From positions 1 through 64,000 of the forward strand of contig NZ_CP159358.1 of the NCBI RefSeq assembly GCF_040500475.1: a stretch of DNA of 64,000 nt, read 5' to 3'. This DNA comes from Bacillus sp. Bos-x628. GTDB taxonomy: Bacteria > Bacillota > Bacilli > Bacillales > Bacillaceae. The notes under the pieces were generated by a model. That model was given only the letters and a program-made list of their open reading frames with translations. It did no database searches and was not told where the DNA came from. The number at the start of each line of letters is the position of its first letter. Within the stretch, counting starts at the first letter, position 1. A program made the position numbers and the translations under genes. This document shows, piece after piece, positions 63,882 to 64,000 of the stretch.

Positions 63882-63971
63882 AACTAGGGGTGCCCTTTCA
63901 TAGGGCTGAGAGAGAAGTGAGGCTTCTTAACCCTTTGGACCTGATCTGGCTCGTACCAGCGTGGGGAAGTT
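63882..63971 (+). promoter_or_regulatory. TPP (THI-element) riboswitch
   Basis: The conserved blocks are AGGGGTGCCC, GGGCTGAGAG, ACCCTTTGGACCTGATCTGG and ACCAGCGTGGGGAAG. They form the thiamine pyrophosphate aptamer. The expression platform and the regulated gene, probably thiamine synthesis or transport, lie beyond the right edge. Confidence 0.95.
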
Positions 63972-64000
63972 GAAGATAATACATGAGTCATTGAAATGAC

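Overview
The window is chromosomal DNA from a spore-forming Bacillus. Protein sequences and gene order (ilvBHC-leuABCD, ysoA, tig, clpX, lonB, lonA, ysxC, ysxD, hemAXCDBL, spoVID, ysxE, valS, folC, comC, spoIIB, maf, radC, mreBCD, minCD, spoIVFAB, rplU-prp-rpmA, spo0B, obg, pheBA, niaR, nadS-nadBCA, safA, coxA) follow the B. subtilis backbone closely. Protein divergence and several local differences suggest a relative such as the B. pumilus group; this species guess is inference from memory, not a computed identity.

Left edge (1-2000): the end of what looks like an integrative element. It holds a lipase-like protein cut by the window edge, a small helical protein, a 52-residue basic HTH-like protein, and a 3' remnant of tRNA-Arg(UCU) that would fit an attachment site. 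Next come an XRE regulator/membrane protein pair (2266-2851), a gene-poor stretch, then a complete dlt operon (dltX-A-B-C-D) for D-alanylation of teichoic acids, a DUF1232 membrane protein and a convergent 6-phosphogluconolactonase.

Branched-chain amino acids (9.5-18.4 kb): the ilv-leu operon has a perfect cre box, CodY-like boxes, a strong sigma-A promoter and a leucine-type T-box. Embedded between promoter and T-box is a decayed fragment of a branched-chain aminotransferase gene (ilvE), which I consider the most interesting observation in the window.

Protein quality control and tetrapyrroles (18.5-34.8 kb): ysoA, trigger factor, ClpX, LonB (with a sigma-F-type promoter), LonA, the ribosome-assembly GTPase YsxC, then hemAXCDBL behind two perfect PerR boxes. 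Sporulation, tRNA charging, folate and competence genes follow (34.9-44 kb): spoVID-ysxE, a small antisense-oriented gene, T-box-controlled valS, folC, comC, spoIIB.

Cell shape, division and sporulation signalling (44.2-54.7 kb): maf, radC, mreBCD, minCD, spoIVFAB, the L21 leader with rplU-prp-rpmA, spo0B and obg. Then phenylalanine synthesis (pheBA), the divergent NAD cluster (niaR-nadS / nadBCA) and spore coat/cortex genes safA and coxA. The window ends in a 9-bp tandem repeat and a TPP riboswitch whose gene lies outside, where B. subtilis would, from memory, continue with csbX-bofC-ruvAB. I found no CRISPR array, insertion sequence, rRNA or complete tRNA. No wholly new multi-gene system is evident; the novelty is in relics, small genes and regulatory layout.
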